Assembly: GCF_947242115.1 (NCBI RefSeq) | Contig: NC_074715.1 | Span: 48,398,586-48,462,585 of the forward strand | Reading direction: 5' to 3' | DNA: 64,000 nt | From: Biomphalaria glabrata | Lineage: Eukaryota > Mollusca > Gastropoda > Planorbidae | In this document: positions 1 through 15,000 of the stretch, in pieces | Position numbering within the stretch: position 1 is the stretch's first letter | Layout of the letters: each line of letters opens with the position of its first letter | Notes under the pieces: model-generated | Databases searched by the model: none | Told to the model about the DNA's origin: nothing | What the model saw: the letters and a program-made list of their open reading frames with translations, nothing else | Program-made: the position numbers and the translations under genes

Positions 1-302
1 AGAGTTGGAATCTAAATAGTTTCGAATTTATTTGTATCTTCTAAATTACAGACGTTTTTCAAAAGATAAGAATTACTTTCTACCAAAGTTTTATTGTGAT
101 GTGGTTATATATTTTTCCTGTTACAGAAAAAGAGCTAATAAAAACAATAGTTTTTCTCACTGCATATACTTAGAAATTGATTCAAGTGTAGAGTTACTAA
201 TTAATTTCTTCAATATTTAGTGGAACACCTATTTAGGCCAAGCGGAATATGGAGTAATCCGCTGAGCACAATTTAGGAAAGAAGGTCCTGTAATGCAATA
301 GT

Positions 303-380
303 TTGTAAAATGTTTTACATGTTTCGGATGTTCCTTCAGAGTTGAAGATAGTTTACTTCCTAGTCCAAACCTCCCGCTGA
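303..380 (-). mobile_element. SINE S2, tail fragment
   Basis: This matches only the 3' part of the S2 SINE (GTTTCGGATGTTCCTTCAGA, then TTCCTAGTCCAAACCTCCCG). The tRNA-like head is missing. Confidence 0.6.
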
Positions 381-488
381 ACTTTTCAATTTGTTCTATG
401 TCCCTTCCATTAAAAACTGAAATTTTTATTTTTGAGACTCATACTTCATCTCTTCATTGAGAAAATAATTCGTTGCTTTTAATTACAG

Positions 489-680
489 GAAGAGAGCTGG
501 TGTCTAAACGAATGAGACCAATCATTCAGACCCAGTTCATTGACCCCAACACAACTTATACGTATATTGCGTTTGATATTTACACCAAGACCAATCTCAT
601 TTACTATGGACAGACCTGTCATTATGTCTTTAGAGCCAACGTCTCAATGAGTCAGATCGGTGTGCCTGGTCACGTCGGAG
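489..680 (+). CDS. Gene 1 exon: N-terminal module, first half
   Basis: The acceptor is ttacag and the donor is GTAAGT at 681; both ends are phase 1 and the exon has 64 codons. It encodes a beta-strand-like stretch with one cysteine (QTCHYVF) and two N-glycosylation sequons (NTT, NVS). I do not recognise the fold; a galactose-binding-like sandwich is possible. The last 75 bp and the donor are copied three more times just downstream. Confidence 0.75.
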
Positions 681-3600
681 GTAAGTGTGTGACATGGACA
701 GACCTGTCAGTATGTCTTTGGAGCCAACGTCTCAATGAGTCAGATCGGTGTGCCTGGTCACGTTGGAGGTAAGTGTGTAGTATGGACAGACCTGTCATTA
801 TGTCTTTGGAGCCAACGTCTCAATGAGTCAGATTGGTGTGCCTGGTCACGTCGGAGGTAAGTGTGTAGCATGGACAGACCTGTCATTATGTCTTTAGAAC
901 CAACGTCTCAATGAGTCAGATTGGTGTGCCTGGTCACGTTGGAGGTAAGTGTGTAGCATGGACAGACGAGGAGCTTGCTATTAAGAGATGTAGGGATATG
1001 TCATACGATATGCAACCTACGAAAGGAGCGTAAACCCTTTATTTATATATATGTGGCCTACGGTTTACGAGGGTGTCATGTTGGTTGACTCAAGAGGCGT
1101 CCAAGCGCGGTAATTTTATCTATAACACTGTACACTAGTCGACCCGCAGAGTAGCATAAGTCGCTATTTAGTGACAGGTGAACACTTCGTGAAAGACACA
1201 GTTGTTCAATGGAAAATTATACTTTTTTTTTTAATGTACTTATGAGTTGTACAGAAAGCGCGGTAATTTTATCTATAACTATATACACTAGTCGACCCGC
1301 GGAGTAGCGTACGCCGATATTTAGTGACGGGTGAACACTTCCTGAAAGACACGGCTGTTCAAATGGAACATTATACATTCCTATTTTATTTTGAATGTAC
1401 TAATGAGTGGTACAGAATGCCATTCAATAGCTAAATAATGTTTAAACAAGAATGAATCCTCCATTGTAAAAATGTTATAAACAACAAATGTTACTCGAAG
1501 TCATTATTCAAATTTTTGGTTTACTTTTTTTTTTCTAATGGCTGTAATTATTTCGTTACTTTTGTAATTCCTAGGTCTAGAATATTACAAAATTGATAAC
1601 ATTATAACGATTTTATTGATGATACTGAACAATTGTTTTTTGTTTTTTTTTGTTTCTATTTCTGAAGTAAAGCGTAAAATAGTGTATTTCTCAAATGAGC
1701 ACTACCTGTTCAATTATGACGACCCGTTACAAAGTGAAGATCTCACTATTGTTCACTTTGACTATGTTCAAACGTCGATTACGATACAATACCTGACTAC
1801 CTCACCAGCCTTAAGGTGCGATGCCACAATTCTTGGAGGTTAGTTGGATTGTATTGCAGTGGCGTCGATAGGGATTTTGGGGCCCGGGGGCTTGACCTCT
1901 TTAGAGGCCCCTGTATTTTGACATTCGACACCGTGACATATTTAATGTAAAAACAAATTTGGACACGCATTTGGGGACCCCTCAATTGGGGGCCCGGGGG
2001 GGGATTTTGAAATTAGTAACCCCTTCCCCACCCTAGCTACGCCACTGATGTATTATTATATGTTAATACAAAGCTTCTATCAACTCACTCTGTCAGTAAA
2101 AATTGTGAACACGGTATGTCTCTCACACCCATTCTGCGATCAAGTTGAAACTTAGCACAATTATTCATTGGCTACACAATGAATAAATCAATTTTAAAAT
2201 AGCAAATTAGTCAATTAATTACTCGTACTTAACTATTGTTTTGAAACTGGCAATGGTAGTTAATTCTTCAGTATTCCCTGATATGGCTAAATATTTAGGG
2301 TTTTGTCCCATTCGATTAGTGTTTCCCAAACTTTTGACTAATGTGTACCCGTTTATAATTTGTTTGTAACGCTGAGAACCCCTCGCCTTTCGTCTAGGAG
2401 AAGAATAAACATAGTAAATGGGTATTTTTTTTTTTAAATCTGCATAGTTAATGAATTGCAACTCGTACCCCCTCCAAAGTCTTCCCATATCCTGAGGTTA
2501 GGCGTACCCCACTTTGGAGAACACTGCCTTAGATAATGGACCTCATTCACCAATCGTAAACAAACAACATTTAGTCACGTGGTAATATTGATAAAACAAC
2601 GAAAAAAAACTGTCACGTGATAGCCACTGTGCATTAAAATTAGATCGTAATTTGCATAGGTAATGGCTTAAAGTAGTTTTTTTACGATTGGTGAATGAGG
2701 ACCATTGTCCTTTATTTCTCCCAGAGCCATTTTCGAATTAAGTTGAAATTAAGTTGATTATACATCTATTATAAGATAAGATAAGATAAGATATTATTTT
2801 TCAGACTTTGTTTGTCCATACGGATATTACGGGGAAGAATGTAACTCCAAATGTCGCTGCCTGGAGATACCGACGCCAGACTGTTACGTCAGCAGCGGGT
2901 CTTGCAAGAGCACCGCAAATTCAATTCAAAGTATGTGTTATATATAAATCATCTAATTTTGTAAATAAATGTTTTGTGGTTTTTAAATTTCAAAGGATGT
3001 GCTTGTAATAACCAGAAACAGGTTCACATCTAACTTCACTTTCACCTATCCTTTGGTCTGCTGGACCGCTGGGGCACCACACAAGATCTGTCAACGTTCT
3101 ATCTCCATTCTTCTCTGTCATTTGTCTTTGATAGAATTTCATTCTGATATTCTTTCTGAAAATATTGAAACCTCCCTTTTTACTTGCCTGGGCGGACCAC
3201 TTCGGGGGCCGATTTTGAGTTTGTGTTTCCAAACAAACTGTCTTTGTAACTTTGCTTTTGTTTGTTTTGTAGCTGATGAAGTCCTCCTGGGCCCAAACGT
3301 AACTGGGTCGACAGGGTCACATATATGCATGTTTTTTGTATATTGCTTGGTTACTTTGAATTTTTTTTTTATTTATGTCACCAATGTTACCCCCTCCCCT
3401 CCTTTCATCACCAGCTTGTTTCCCTGGCACGTTTGGAAGAAATTGTAGCCAACCTTGTCCAGAATCGTGTGGTTCTGAAGGATGCTATAGGGACACTGGT
3501 CGCTGCGTCACCTGTCGCGCTGGGTTCTCCGGAGACCTATGTCACAGAGGTAACTTAACTCATAGTTATATCTATGTAATAAGAACAAGTTCAAACTTCT

Positions 3601-6600
3601 TCGCCACTTAACTTTGTGTTTATTATGAAAAATAAAATGAAAAAAAAAGTTTGTGTCTTCGCATATATTCTTAGGCGGCCCCTGTGGGTCTGTTATTTGG
3701 TAACCATCGAAGATCAAACTGATTTTTTCTTTATTTCTCCACTTCTCTACTACTTCTTTCATTTCGTATATTTTTTCTTTAGGTTCCCATTGCCACCCTC
3801 CAACATTTCTCCATACCATGTTCTCTTCTTTTTAAATTCCTGTATTTTATTGCTGACTAAATGTAAAGTGGATAATAAAAATGGTAAAGAAAACAAAGAA
3901 ACAACAGGGTTTAAAATTGTCAAAGGAAACAAAGAGACTACTGGGTTTAAAGTTGTCGTGGAAATCTCAAATACAATGAGCTTAATCTCGTTTCGAAACT
4001 TTTGAAGGTCGATGTTGATGTCTGAAATAACATATTTGTTTATAATTAATGATTTAAAAATGTATATTATACTCATGATATTTAAGTCGTGATATTTCAG
4101 TCATGATATTTCAGTCATGATATTTCAGTCATGATATTTCAGTCATGATAGTTCTGTGATATTTCAGTCATGATATTTCAGGCGTGATATTTCAGTCATG
4201 ATATTTCAGTCATGATAGTTCAGTGATATTTCAGTCATGATATTTCAGGCATGATAGTTCAGTGATATTTCAGTCATGATAGTTCAGTCATGATAGTTCA
4301 GTGATATTTCAGTCATGATATTTCAGTCATGATATTTCAGTCAAGATAGTTCAGTCATGATAGTTCAGTGATAATTCAGTGTTTCTGTTACCAACATAGG
4401 ACAATACTTAAAAAAACACAAAGGTTATAGGAAGCGCAGTTGTATAAATTACTTAGGATCAGTCTTGTAATTAAATGTGAAATAGATCTAAACTGACAGC
4501 AATAAATCTGTGTGATTCGAAATATTTCTACCAATCCTATCAATGTCCTGGACCAGCTAGACAAAAAGTCAAGGGGGAAAGAAGGGGGTATCTAAATGTT
4601 ATTCTGATCACTTTTTTACTGCATGACAAAATGTATACGACTTGCAATAAATTTGAGCTCAGGGTACACGCTTCCTTAAGGGAACTAATTCAACCACATC
4701 TGCCAAGAACGTTTTTTCCCCTTGTTCGATGTCAAACAATATAATTAATTCCAATAGTTAATTAACGAATATTCACATTTGACTAGAGTAACACCTTTAG
4801 TAAAATCAATTAATTTAGAAAGCCTTCAGGATAGAAGACTAATGAGTAAAGTAGCAATTATACATAAAATACTGAAACAAAAACAAAATTTAATAAAATA
4901 CTCAGAAAGACACAAAGATATCCATTATCATTTTCTCATTCCGTATGCTAGGACAAATTTGTACAAATGCTCCTTCTTCCCTTGCGCTATTAGAGCCAAT
5001 ACTGAACAATTGGCAACACGTAACACAGGCTGGATGGCTGCAAAGTTTTGCATGTGATGAATCATGCCCTGGCTGTTGAATCAGTTTGTTAAATTATTTT
5101 GCTTGTAGTAATAGGTGTGAAGTATCAAGTATCTGACATGTTTGTTTTTGTCTATTTATTTCGAAATTTACCAAAATCTTTCTTTTTTCATTTTCTTAGT
5201 TTTTTTTTTATGTTTCAATTATGTTGCCACCGCATTTTCCAGATTGCTTTCTTTTTGTTTTTCTCTTTATTAATAGCTTAAGGAGTATAATCACTATCTT
5301 TGAAAACAATCGAAGTGTCAAGAAAGAGAAGGTCATGTTGATATTTATATAATGCACAAATAATTTAGAGGGCGCATTGTAGTCAACACTCTGTCTGGCA
5401 AAAACTAAGGAACTCCTCAGTACTGCGAAAGAGATGAAGTTTGAACTGGTTCGGTCGTATCGTTAGACATGATTCACTGTCAAAAGCCATTCGCCAAGGC
5501 ACATTAAAGGTAGCACAAGAAATGGTCATATAAAAGAAAAGGTGGCTGGACAATATAAACTAAAGAACTGGTCTCCATTGATATCCTGTTATAAACAGCT
5601 GCTGACCAGGAAAAATGGCGGTACTTGATTACGCGAAATGTCACAGCACCGTTACGTCGAAAGCTAAGGGAAAGACGAGAGGAGAGATGAGATGGTAATG
5701 AATGGAAGCTCAGCCGAGATCAAGTTAGAAAAAAAAAAAAGCTGTCTTAACGTTATGTGTGTGACTGTTTCTTCTTGTTACGATCTTTACAAAGATTACT
5801 TCGGAAAATCCCCATTACTTTTTAATAGCAAGAATGATAAAACTGTGAACTAGTGAATCTCCTTCACGCAGATCAAATCTTCCTTATTATCTTCTTTTTC
5901 AGCCTGCGATCAAGGCCACTACGGTGAGAACTGTGAGAAAACGTGTAGCACTAATTGCCTGGTACAGAAATGTAGCCCTGAGACTGGTCATTGTGACCTA
6001 TGCCCACCTGGGTTTCAAGGGGATTTTTGTGATATAGGTAATACATACATATTCACATTTCATCGGTAAAAAAAAATGGTCTTGATGTAAATCACTTTAC
6101 ATAATAATATTAAATTGGACATCATTCATTATGAATAGGAGTGTTATAATTTTAAAAAAGTATAGGGGACGTAACTGCAAAAACAAACCTTTTTAGGGTG
6201 TAAGCCTCTTGTCGATTGGATCTGTAAAAGTGCTTCGTTGTTCTATATTTATAGTAAGTAACAACTTATTAACTTTTCGTCTTTTAACCGCCATCCCAAG
6301 TGGAAGAACAAGTGTTATGAATGGACCTTGTTCACCAATCGTAAACAAACAACATTTAGTCACGTGATAAAAAAATCTTTTATAAGTTTCGGATGTTCCT
6401 TCAGAGCTGAAGATAATTACTTCCTAGTCCAAGCCTCCCGCAGGACGACGGGGGATGGGAGGGGGCAGGGTTTGAACCCGGGACCATCGATGAATCTGAA
6501 CGACAGTCCAGCGTGCAAACCGCACGACCAGGCAGTCATAATATTGATAAAGCAATGCAAAAAACGTATCATGTGATAGCCTATATGGATTAAATATTTT

Positions 6601-7195
6601 GTATAGAAGATTTAGAGAATCACAGGGCTAAATGTTGCTTGTTTACGATTGGTGCATGAGGTCCATTGGGTGATTGAGTAATTGACTGAATAAGTGAGCT
6701 AGGTCTTTGGTCTCTGTATTTGTATAGCCACCTCTAGGAACGAAGTAATTATCGGTCATCTTATAAAGATAATGAGATGGTAGCTATACTCGGAACGATG
6801 TCGCCAACAAAGCAGTTTGTCCCTTCTCCATGGATCTGATATATCACACAGGTGCCCATACAGATTGGAATCAGCGGTATCGCAGGCTCTGACAGTAAGG
6901 GGCGGATTGAAAATTTCGAGTAGGATGAGGCGATAAAATAATTTTTGTAATACATATATTATAGCTTTTATATAGCGCTCCTTTCATGCTTATAGCGTGC
7001 TCAGAGCGCTTTTGGTCCAATCTCATTTGTGGACCAGTTGGGGGGGGGGGGGGGAAGGAACTATCTAGGAGTTGGTTATCCTTGCTGCCTTTAGGCGCTC
7101 AGTAAACACAACTATGCCCGATTCGGGTGTCGAACCTCGAGCCCCCTTCTAGGTAGCCAAGCCAAGCCAAGTTCAAGCGCACTCGACCACGCTTC

Positions 7196-7242
<47 letters not shown>

Positions 7243-10200
7243 TTTAAATATATTTAAACTAAAGTATACGTCTTTCTTTCTCAAGTCTCTTGTTAGTCTT
7301 CCGCTTTATCAACTTTCACATAAGAATTTATTAAATCTGAACTAAGGACAGACCATCTTATTATAACATCAGAATCCATTCAGCAACCATTAACCAAAAC
7401 CATTCGCCCCTTGTATCTTATAGTTACGTACAGACTCCATGACATTGCTTCCCCCCCCCCCCCCCCCCCGAGAATGTCACGCAATAACGTGGTACCACAC
7501 TTGTAGTTTCAAATCTGAGTTCTTAACTCTTTCTCTCCTAATCGACGATACCATCGTTGATTTTGACCTCATTAAGTTAAATTAATGTTTAATTTTATAA
7601 ACTTGACTCTGAACTATATAAAAAGAGCATGCATTTCCCTTTAATTCTAGACCAAATAAAACATTTTCTGATAGAAAACAACAAAGCATAATATAACAGG
7701 GGTAGTGAAATAGTAATAAGGAAATGAAGAATTCCTTCAAAACGTGAAAAAATAATTGCGGAGAGAAAGAGTTAATAGTTCAGCCTCCTGCCTTTTTACA
7801 TTTCTCCTACATATTTTTTTTTACAAAGCTTATATCAACCTACTCTGTCTGTCTGTCTGTAAGGTAAAAAGTTTGTACACGCTTATTTCTCCCACACCCA
7901 ATCTCGGTTTAAGCAGAAATTTAGTACAACCAATTCTTTTACCTGACAACACAAGAATAAAAAAAAAATTAATTAATTGATAATTAATTATTTTTAGTTT
8001 TAAATCGTACTTGATAGATGGGGTGTTAAAAGTTGAATTAGTTCCCTTGAGGGCTCTTAAGCCCTGAGTGATTTTTTTTTTTACATGCATTTTTAAAAAC
8101 AATCATTGAAACATTTACCAAAATATCCCCCTCTTCCCTGCCCTGGTCCAAACAAATGATAGGATTATAGGAAAAGCTAAAAAAAAAAAAACAAATGATA
8201 ACAAGGTTACAAAGACAGCTTGTGTGGAAACACTAACTCAAAATCGGCCCCCGAAGAAGTCCACCCAGGCAGGTAAAAACGCAGGTTTCAATATTTTCTG
8301 AGAGAATATTAGAATAAAATTCTATTAAAGACAAATGACATAGATGAATGGAGAATGAAGGTTGACAGATCTTGTGTGGTGCCCCAGCGGTCCAGCACAC
8401 TAAAGGATATGTGAATGTGAAGTTGGATGTGAACCTGGCCTAACTGATGTCTTATAATGAATATCTAATTGATCTATTTATTTTGTAAAGGGTCAGTCAA
8501 ATCCTCAAATAAGTGACATTTCCGTACAAAAAAAAAAATTCCTTTAATTCAGAGTTTGGTTATGTATACGTAGTGAGCCAGTGCAGTGCACTCGATAATA
8601 TGAAAAAGTACTTATTAATTGTTGTTTTAAATTATGCCCAACTTATATGCATACTAAATAGATTTTTTCTCTTTAAAAATAAAAGTAAAAAAAAAATTTT
8701 GTGTTAAAGTAGTATTTGACAGAACTTAGTTAATTTATCAATAAAAAATGTAAAAAATGTATTTTTTTTGACAAATCTAAAACCATTATTATAAATGTGT
8801 TAAAAAAAATGGTAAATGGATATCTCCCCTACTAAAGAGCCTTCCGTTTTTGTTGCTATTAATATTGAATAGTTGTAAAAGTGGTGTATTTTAATGGGAA
8901 AAACTGATTGCATAAGTGATTTAAAAAAATATATTTTTCGCTTTTAGAAAAGAAGGAAGGAGCCATTGCATCTGAACTTTGAACGATCTAAAATGTCATG
9001 ATGTCGGATTTTCACGATCTTTTCTAGTTTACGAGATCTAAACAGGACGGACGAACGGACGGACGTAGGAACAGACATTGCACACAAAACTAATAGCGTC
9101 TTTTTCCCTTTCTGGGGCCGCTAACAATATTTTTAACCACACTGTTTAATATCTAGCTAATTAATGCAATTACACTTTTTATAAACTTTGGTGTTTTTTT
9201 GTTTTTTTTTTAAAGTAATTTTCATGTTTTTCTTGTCTCAGAATGTGATTATCGATTTTATGGCCACAATTGTGAAAAAATATGTTCGGGTTGGTGTTTG
9301 GGTGACTGTGACAAAGTTACTGGACTCTGTCTTTCTTGTATCCGTGGCCGACAAGGCGACTTGTGTACGGAACGTAAGTCCTTTTTTAGTTTAAGAACAA
9401 TAGAGGATGGACAAATGTATCGACTCGTCCGCTAAGCAAATGTATTAGAGCATTACACGCTAAACTAGAGTTGCTCCTAGTGTGCTGAAAAAGCAAGAAA
9501 TTAATTCCCAAAGATAAACATCAATTGTTCAAATTCTAGAGCTATTTTCGAGAACCATGGCTAGGGTTCAGGTTCCATCCATGAATTTGCAAGCTGAATA
9601 AAGGAATTATAAATACTTAATTTCAGAAAAAAAAAGCATAAAATTAATCGCAATAAACAAGATTACAAAGAGATGTAGTGTTATCACACAAACTCAGAGG
9701 CGCCCCCCCCCCCAATTGAATTCATCATAGAACTACGAATAATCAAGCCATAGTCTTGTTTTGATCGTTTAGAGTAATACAATTTTAGAAATCTTTTGGC
9801 GCTATTTTTCACATGAAAGCAAACAGTACAACGCTTTTCATTGACAAGACTCTTCTAACTCTTCTGGAATACGCAGAAAAGCGTTAACTGATCACTGAAG
9901 TTTGTATCAAACAATACTAATGTACGAATCTATGAATGAAGCTTAAGTTATTAATGAGGAAGTCTGTGACATTTTTAAAAAAAACTTACCTCCCCTGAAT
10001 TTTTTCCATTGTAAAGTGGTGTACTTTTTTTGAAAAATATACTTGCATAAATAATTTTAAAAAAAACAAATGGTTCACTTTCGGACAACACAATAGTAGC
10101 TGTTGCATCAAAACTTTGAATGATCTAAAACATCATGATGTCCGATTTTCATTTTCTCTTCGAATTTCTGAGATCTGAACGGGACGAACGGACGGACACA

Positions 10201-11971
10201 AAACTAATAGCATCTATTTCCCTTTCGGGAGCCTCTAAAAATCGAAAAGGATTTTTTTTCAAACAGATGAGGAAAAAAAACACGTAGTCTTTCGAATGAC
10301 TGACAAAGTTTTAAATATGTCTAATCCGTGCAGCAGAATGTGCAAATGTAGCTTCAATTTCTTTAACTGATACACGTCTTCTAGTTCTCCCTCTCTCTCT
10401 CTCTCTCCCTCTCTCTTTCTTTCTTTATCTCTCACTCTCACTTTGTTCTTTGTATAGGAATATTAAATTTGCCTAATTTTACATAGACTACTCAGACTTC
10501 GGGAATTTCCATAGACATAAATAAATATAGACTGGCCGAAGGAAGTAACTTTATGTAACTTGAAAACATGTATATCTATTGTATTCGGATTTCCGAATTA
10601 TGATGAAAAATTGCATGATCTTCATTTTTAGAGATTAAACAAAACTACACTGCCTCCTTATTTACAATATATATATATAGGTGTGTGGCTGAAATAGATA
10701 TGAATACTTAACTTTTATACTGCTCATAAATGCTGTATAATAAAGTGCACAAAATTGCAAGTCACAAATTTTTGTTTCATAAAACTCTTTAATCGGCCAG
10801 TCTATATTTATTTATGTCTATGGGAATTTCTATACAGCATGCAATAAAGGCTATCACGGACAGGACTGCTTGGATCCTTGTCCTAAAAACTGCTTTGACA
10901 ATCAATGCGACACTTATTCCGGTACCTGTTGGCTATGTAAAGCTGGTTACTCTGGAGGTCTGTGTTTAGAAGGTCAGTCCTTGCATTTAGACTCGAATTA
11001 AATTAGAATTATTGTTGGCCTATACTTACCTTCGGTTTTTCTTATTTTCTAATAAAATCAAGAACCCTAGTGTTATGTTACTGTTTTAATAGCATGAAGG
11101 AACCTTTGTGTTATTTTACTGTTTTAATAACATCAAGGAACCTTCGTTTTATTTTTACTGCTTTAATTACATCAAGGAACCCTCGTTTTATTTTTCTGTT
11201 TTAATAACATCAAGGAACCCTCGTGTTATGTTCCCGTTTTAATAACATCAAGGAACCTTCGTGTTATTTTCCCGTTTTAATAACATCAAGGAACCTTCGT
11301 GTTATTTTCCTGTTTTAATAACATCAAGGAAACCTCGTTTTATTTTACTAAGTGTTAACAGCATTAAAAAAAGTTACTATTGATTTGCATTTGAATTGTG
11401 TCTGATTACTTTACTAAGTAGAATCCTGTCTGAGGATGGTGCAGTGTGTTATCCTTACAATATCTCTACCAGATTGCCCAATAGGTACCTATGGAAAATT
11501 ATGTTTCGGAAAGTGTCATGAACGCTGTCGCAGCCATAAGTGTCACCCACAAACTGGACAATGCAACTCATGTGAGCCAGGGTACCAGGGTCTTTATTGT
11601 GAAATACGTAAGTTTGTATCCAACGTGACCAGGTGTATGTCTATAAGGCAGAAGACAGTAAAAAAAAATGGGATAACATTAAAACCTTGGAACACCCATA
11701 CAAGACTTCTGCAACAGTTATAACACTGAAATGACAGCCATCTGTCTTGGAAGACAATGGAGGCACCCAGACGAGTCTCCAGGGCGCATAAAATAAAGAG
11801 GTCATGGCTTAAATAAAGAGGTCATGGGTGGTCCATACATCATAGTCCCTCTCTTGACCTTGCTGATGTGATCCATAGGAACATTTGGCACCAACTCAGT
11901 TGTAGAAGCTGACAGAGTGAATGCCCATAGTTGATACTCCATTTCGGGGGCCCACCCCCGGGCTACGCCCA

Positions 11972-12049
<78 letters not shown>

Positions 12050-15000
12050 CTCTTTTCGTTTTTAATAGATAAGAATGTATCGACTTTGGGTAAACCATTT
12101 TCGCAAAACTAATTTTATTTTCGTAGCGAAACTGAAATAACGTGAAAGGATCATTAGCTACGTTTAACATACATCTAAATCCAATCCACTAGATTATTCA
12201 AAAGCAAATGTTTTAATTAAAAAAAAAAATGGATTTAAGCCTATTAGCTATTTTGATTTGATAGCTTCATTCACACTATTTTTACATTGACACATTCGCT
12301 TTACTTATTACATTATTATTTCGTTTAATTGTTTACAAAACACTCTCAGTGACTATATCGACAGTAATGCGCAAATAAAGACCCGCGGGTCGCGGGTAAC
12401 ATATGTCTAGTCTATATTATAAAGTAGAATGTGAGGGGTATGTATGTATGTATGTATGTATGTATGTATGTATGTTACTTATAGACATCAAAACCGCTTG
12501 ACCAATCTTGATAAAACTAGGCAGGAATGTTCCTTGGGTACCAACTTAGACCTTAGTGAATGTATTGTAGCCCTAAAACAAATGTAAGACCCTCAACAAA
12601 AATAAAGTTGTCCGACTCTATTACAGCTATAGTATTTTATGGATCTAGGCCATGTCTACAATGTTGACATGAGAAAAGATAGAAAGGATTTAGACCTAGA
12701 TCTAATTTTAAGAAATACACTTTGCGCAGATAGTTTTTTACTTTGACACATGAAAAGACAAAAGAAGATCCATTGATTTCATTATATAATTAAATTAACC
12801 TTCAATTTTGTGTTTCAAAAGCATTTTTTACATAAATTAGTTCCTGATATCTGTGACTACAGATTTCCTGACGAACATTCTTTCATTAGACAATACCGTA
12901 ATGAATCGCGTACTAAAAATTAATTCGTTTAATTGTTTACTTAATAATCCCATCCCTAGATCTAAAACTCTAATTCAACTCTAAGATGATAAAACTTCTC
13001 TTCGCACAGATAGTTTTATACTTAAACACATAAATATATTAATTAAAGTCCATTCATTTCATATTTTGATCAAATAAACATTCAAATTTGGTTTTCTAAA
13101 GCTACATTCATCTACGAAAGCTGCGAAGCCGAGTTAAAGGCCTAGATCTATATTCATTCATGAATCGCGTACTAAAAAAATGCTAGATCTAAATTGGCTC
13201 TCATTTGAGACAACATAATTTTGTAATTTTACACATGAACATACATTATTTAATGAAAATTAACCTTCAAATTTGAACCTTCAAATTTGAGTTTACAAAT
13301 CATTTTTTACATAAAATCGTTCGCTATAAATGCGAATAGCTTTAGCCGCATTGACACACTTTTCCATGGCTCGCGCGCACCATTACTTGACTTCATTACA
13401 ACATAGCTACACATTTCTATTTACCGTGTTGACATTTTTCATTCATATCGCGCACCAAAAAGGTCACGCATGCGCTATAGATGTGAATGGCTTTAGCGTG
13501 TTGATCTACATCTAAATAGGTCGACCCAAGCTTAAAGTGTTTATTTATAGACTAGACTACTATGGCATCCGTATTTTTTTAGAGTCTAGATCTAGATCTA
13601 AATAAAATTAAACTAACAATGTTATATTATCAGTTACATTTGCTTTAATTATAAAATATATTTTATCGCTTTTTTTTTGTCACCAAGGCGACGCGTCATG
13701 AACTCACAGAGCTACAAAAAAAAAACAACAACAGATGTTGACATTTGAATAATAAATTGAATAATTAAACTCTATTTTGCGTTATTTATTAATTTAAATC
13801 AATGATAGTTCAATATAGCCTACTCTCTTATATATGTGACTATACTTTTTTATTAACCATGCACATTTTTAAAATAGATCTAAAAGCTTTAATTTCGTTG
13901 ATAGATCTAGATCTAATAAACTATTTTCTTCTCATTTAGAGACTGGAACTCTCATATTTCTAAAGATAACTTTTCAGTTTCAGACGTGAGTCTATTCAAT
14001 AATTTCTAAAACGTAAACAAGACAGCGAGCTCACTATCTTTACTGATTATAGATCTACAATATTCTGCTGAAAAACATTTAAACTACTATTGGTAGCGAC
14101 CGAAAGTCTACATATAGCGTAAATAATTGAAGATAATCTACATATAGATGTAATTGTAGGTCTATAATATAGATCTGTAACAATTATTCTACACTTGGGT
14201 CCAGTTGGGTAAACCATGGTTACCATCTATGTTTAGATTATACTAGATCTAGATATAGAGATCTACTTATCAAAGTGAATGGCTTTAGCGTGTTGACATA
14301 TATACTGATTTAGAGCTACGTCAACACAAGCTCAAAGTGTTTTAGTCATTGACGAATTTGATCACAATCTATTATATGAATCTCTGTCTCTGTGTCTTTC
14401 TCGAAAGAACTATAAAGTTCAACTATTATACATGTTTGTATAGACAAAAGGGAAACAAATGTGCAGATATCTATAGGAAATTAGCAATGAATATAAATTT
14501 ATACTAGATATCGTCTGCATGTAACAATTGATATGAAATTTTCTCACTGGGATAGTAAGAATCTATTATAAGCGATTGATCCACACATTTAGGCCTACTC
14601 GGCTATGGAAAGACACGGGTCATCATGTGAATAATCAAATAATGTATTCTGCAATTATTGCTAAATTGTGTATATTTCTGTTTGAAAAAAATAGTCTTAT
14701 CATTGCTTTATCGTTATTTGAAACGTATGTGATTTTTTCGAACGTTGAAGCCTACCTTTTGGATTGGTAAAAAAGAAAATCGGAGGTGAGAAAACTGTTT
14801 GTGTTAACAGGCTATTCAATAAAACGTCACTTATTCAACTTTTTTATTTTATGTTCATTATGCCACCAAAAAAAAGATGTATTGGAAAAATTACACCTAG
14901 GGCAAAAAAAATGGCTCTACAACGCAGCACTGAAGGTGAAAATAGAAGGCAACAAAGACTTGGACATAACAGGGAGAGGAATTTCGCTGCAAGGCTGCAT

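Noticed and set aside
14764-14850. Upstream extension of the Helitron frame
   Set aside because: It begins at TTG with no ATG; the first ATG is 14851.
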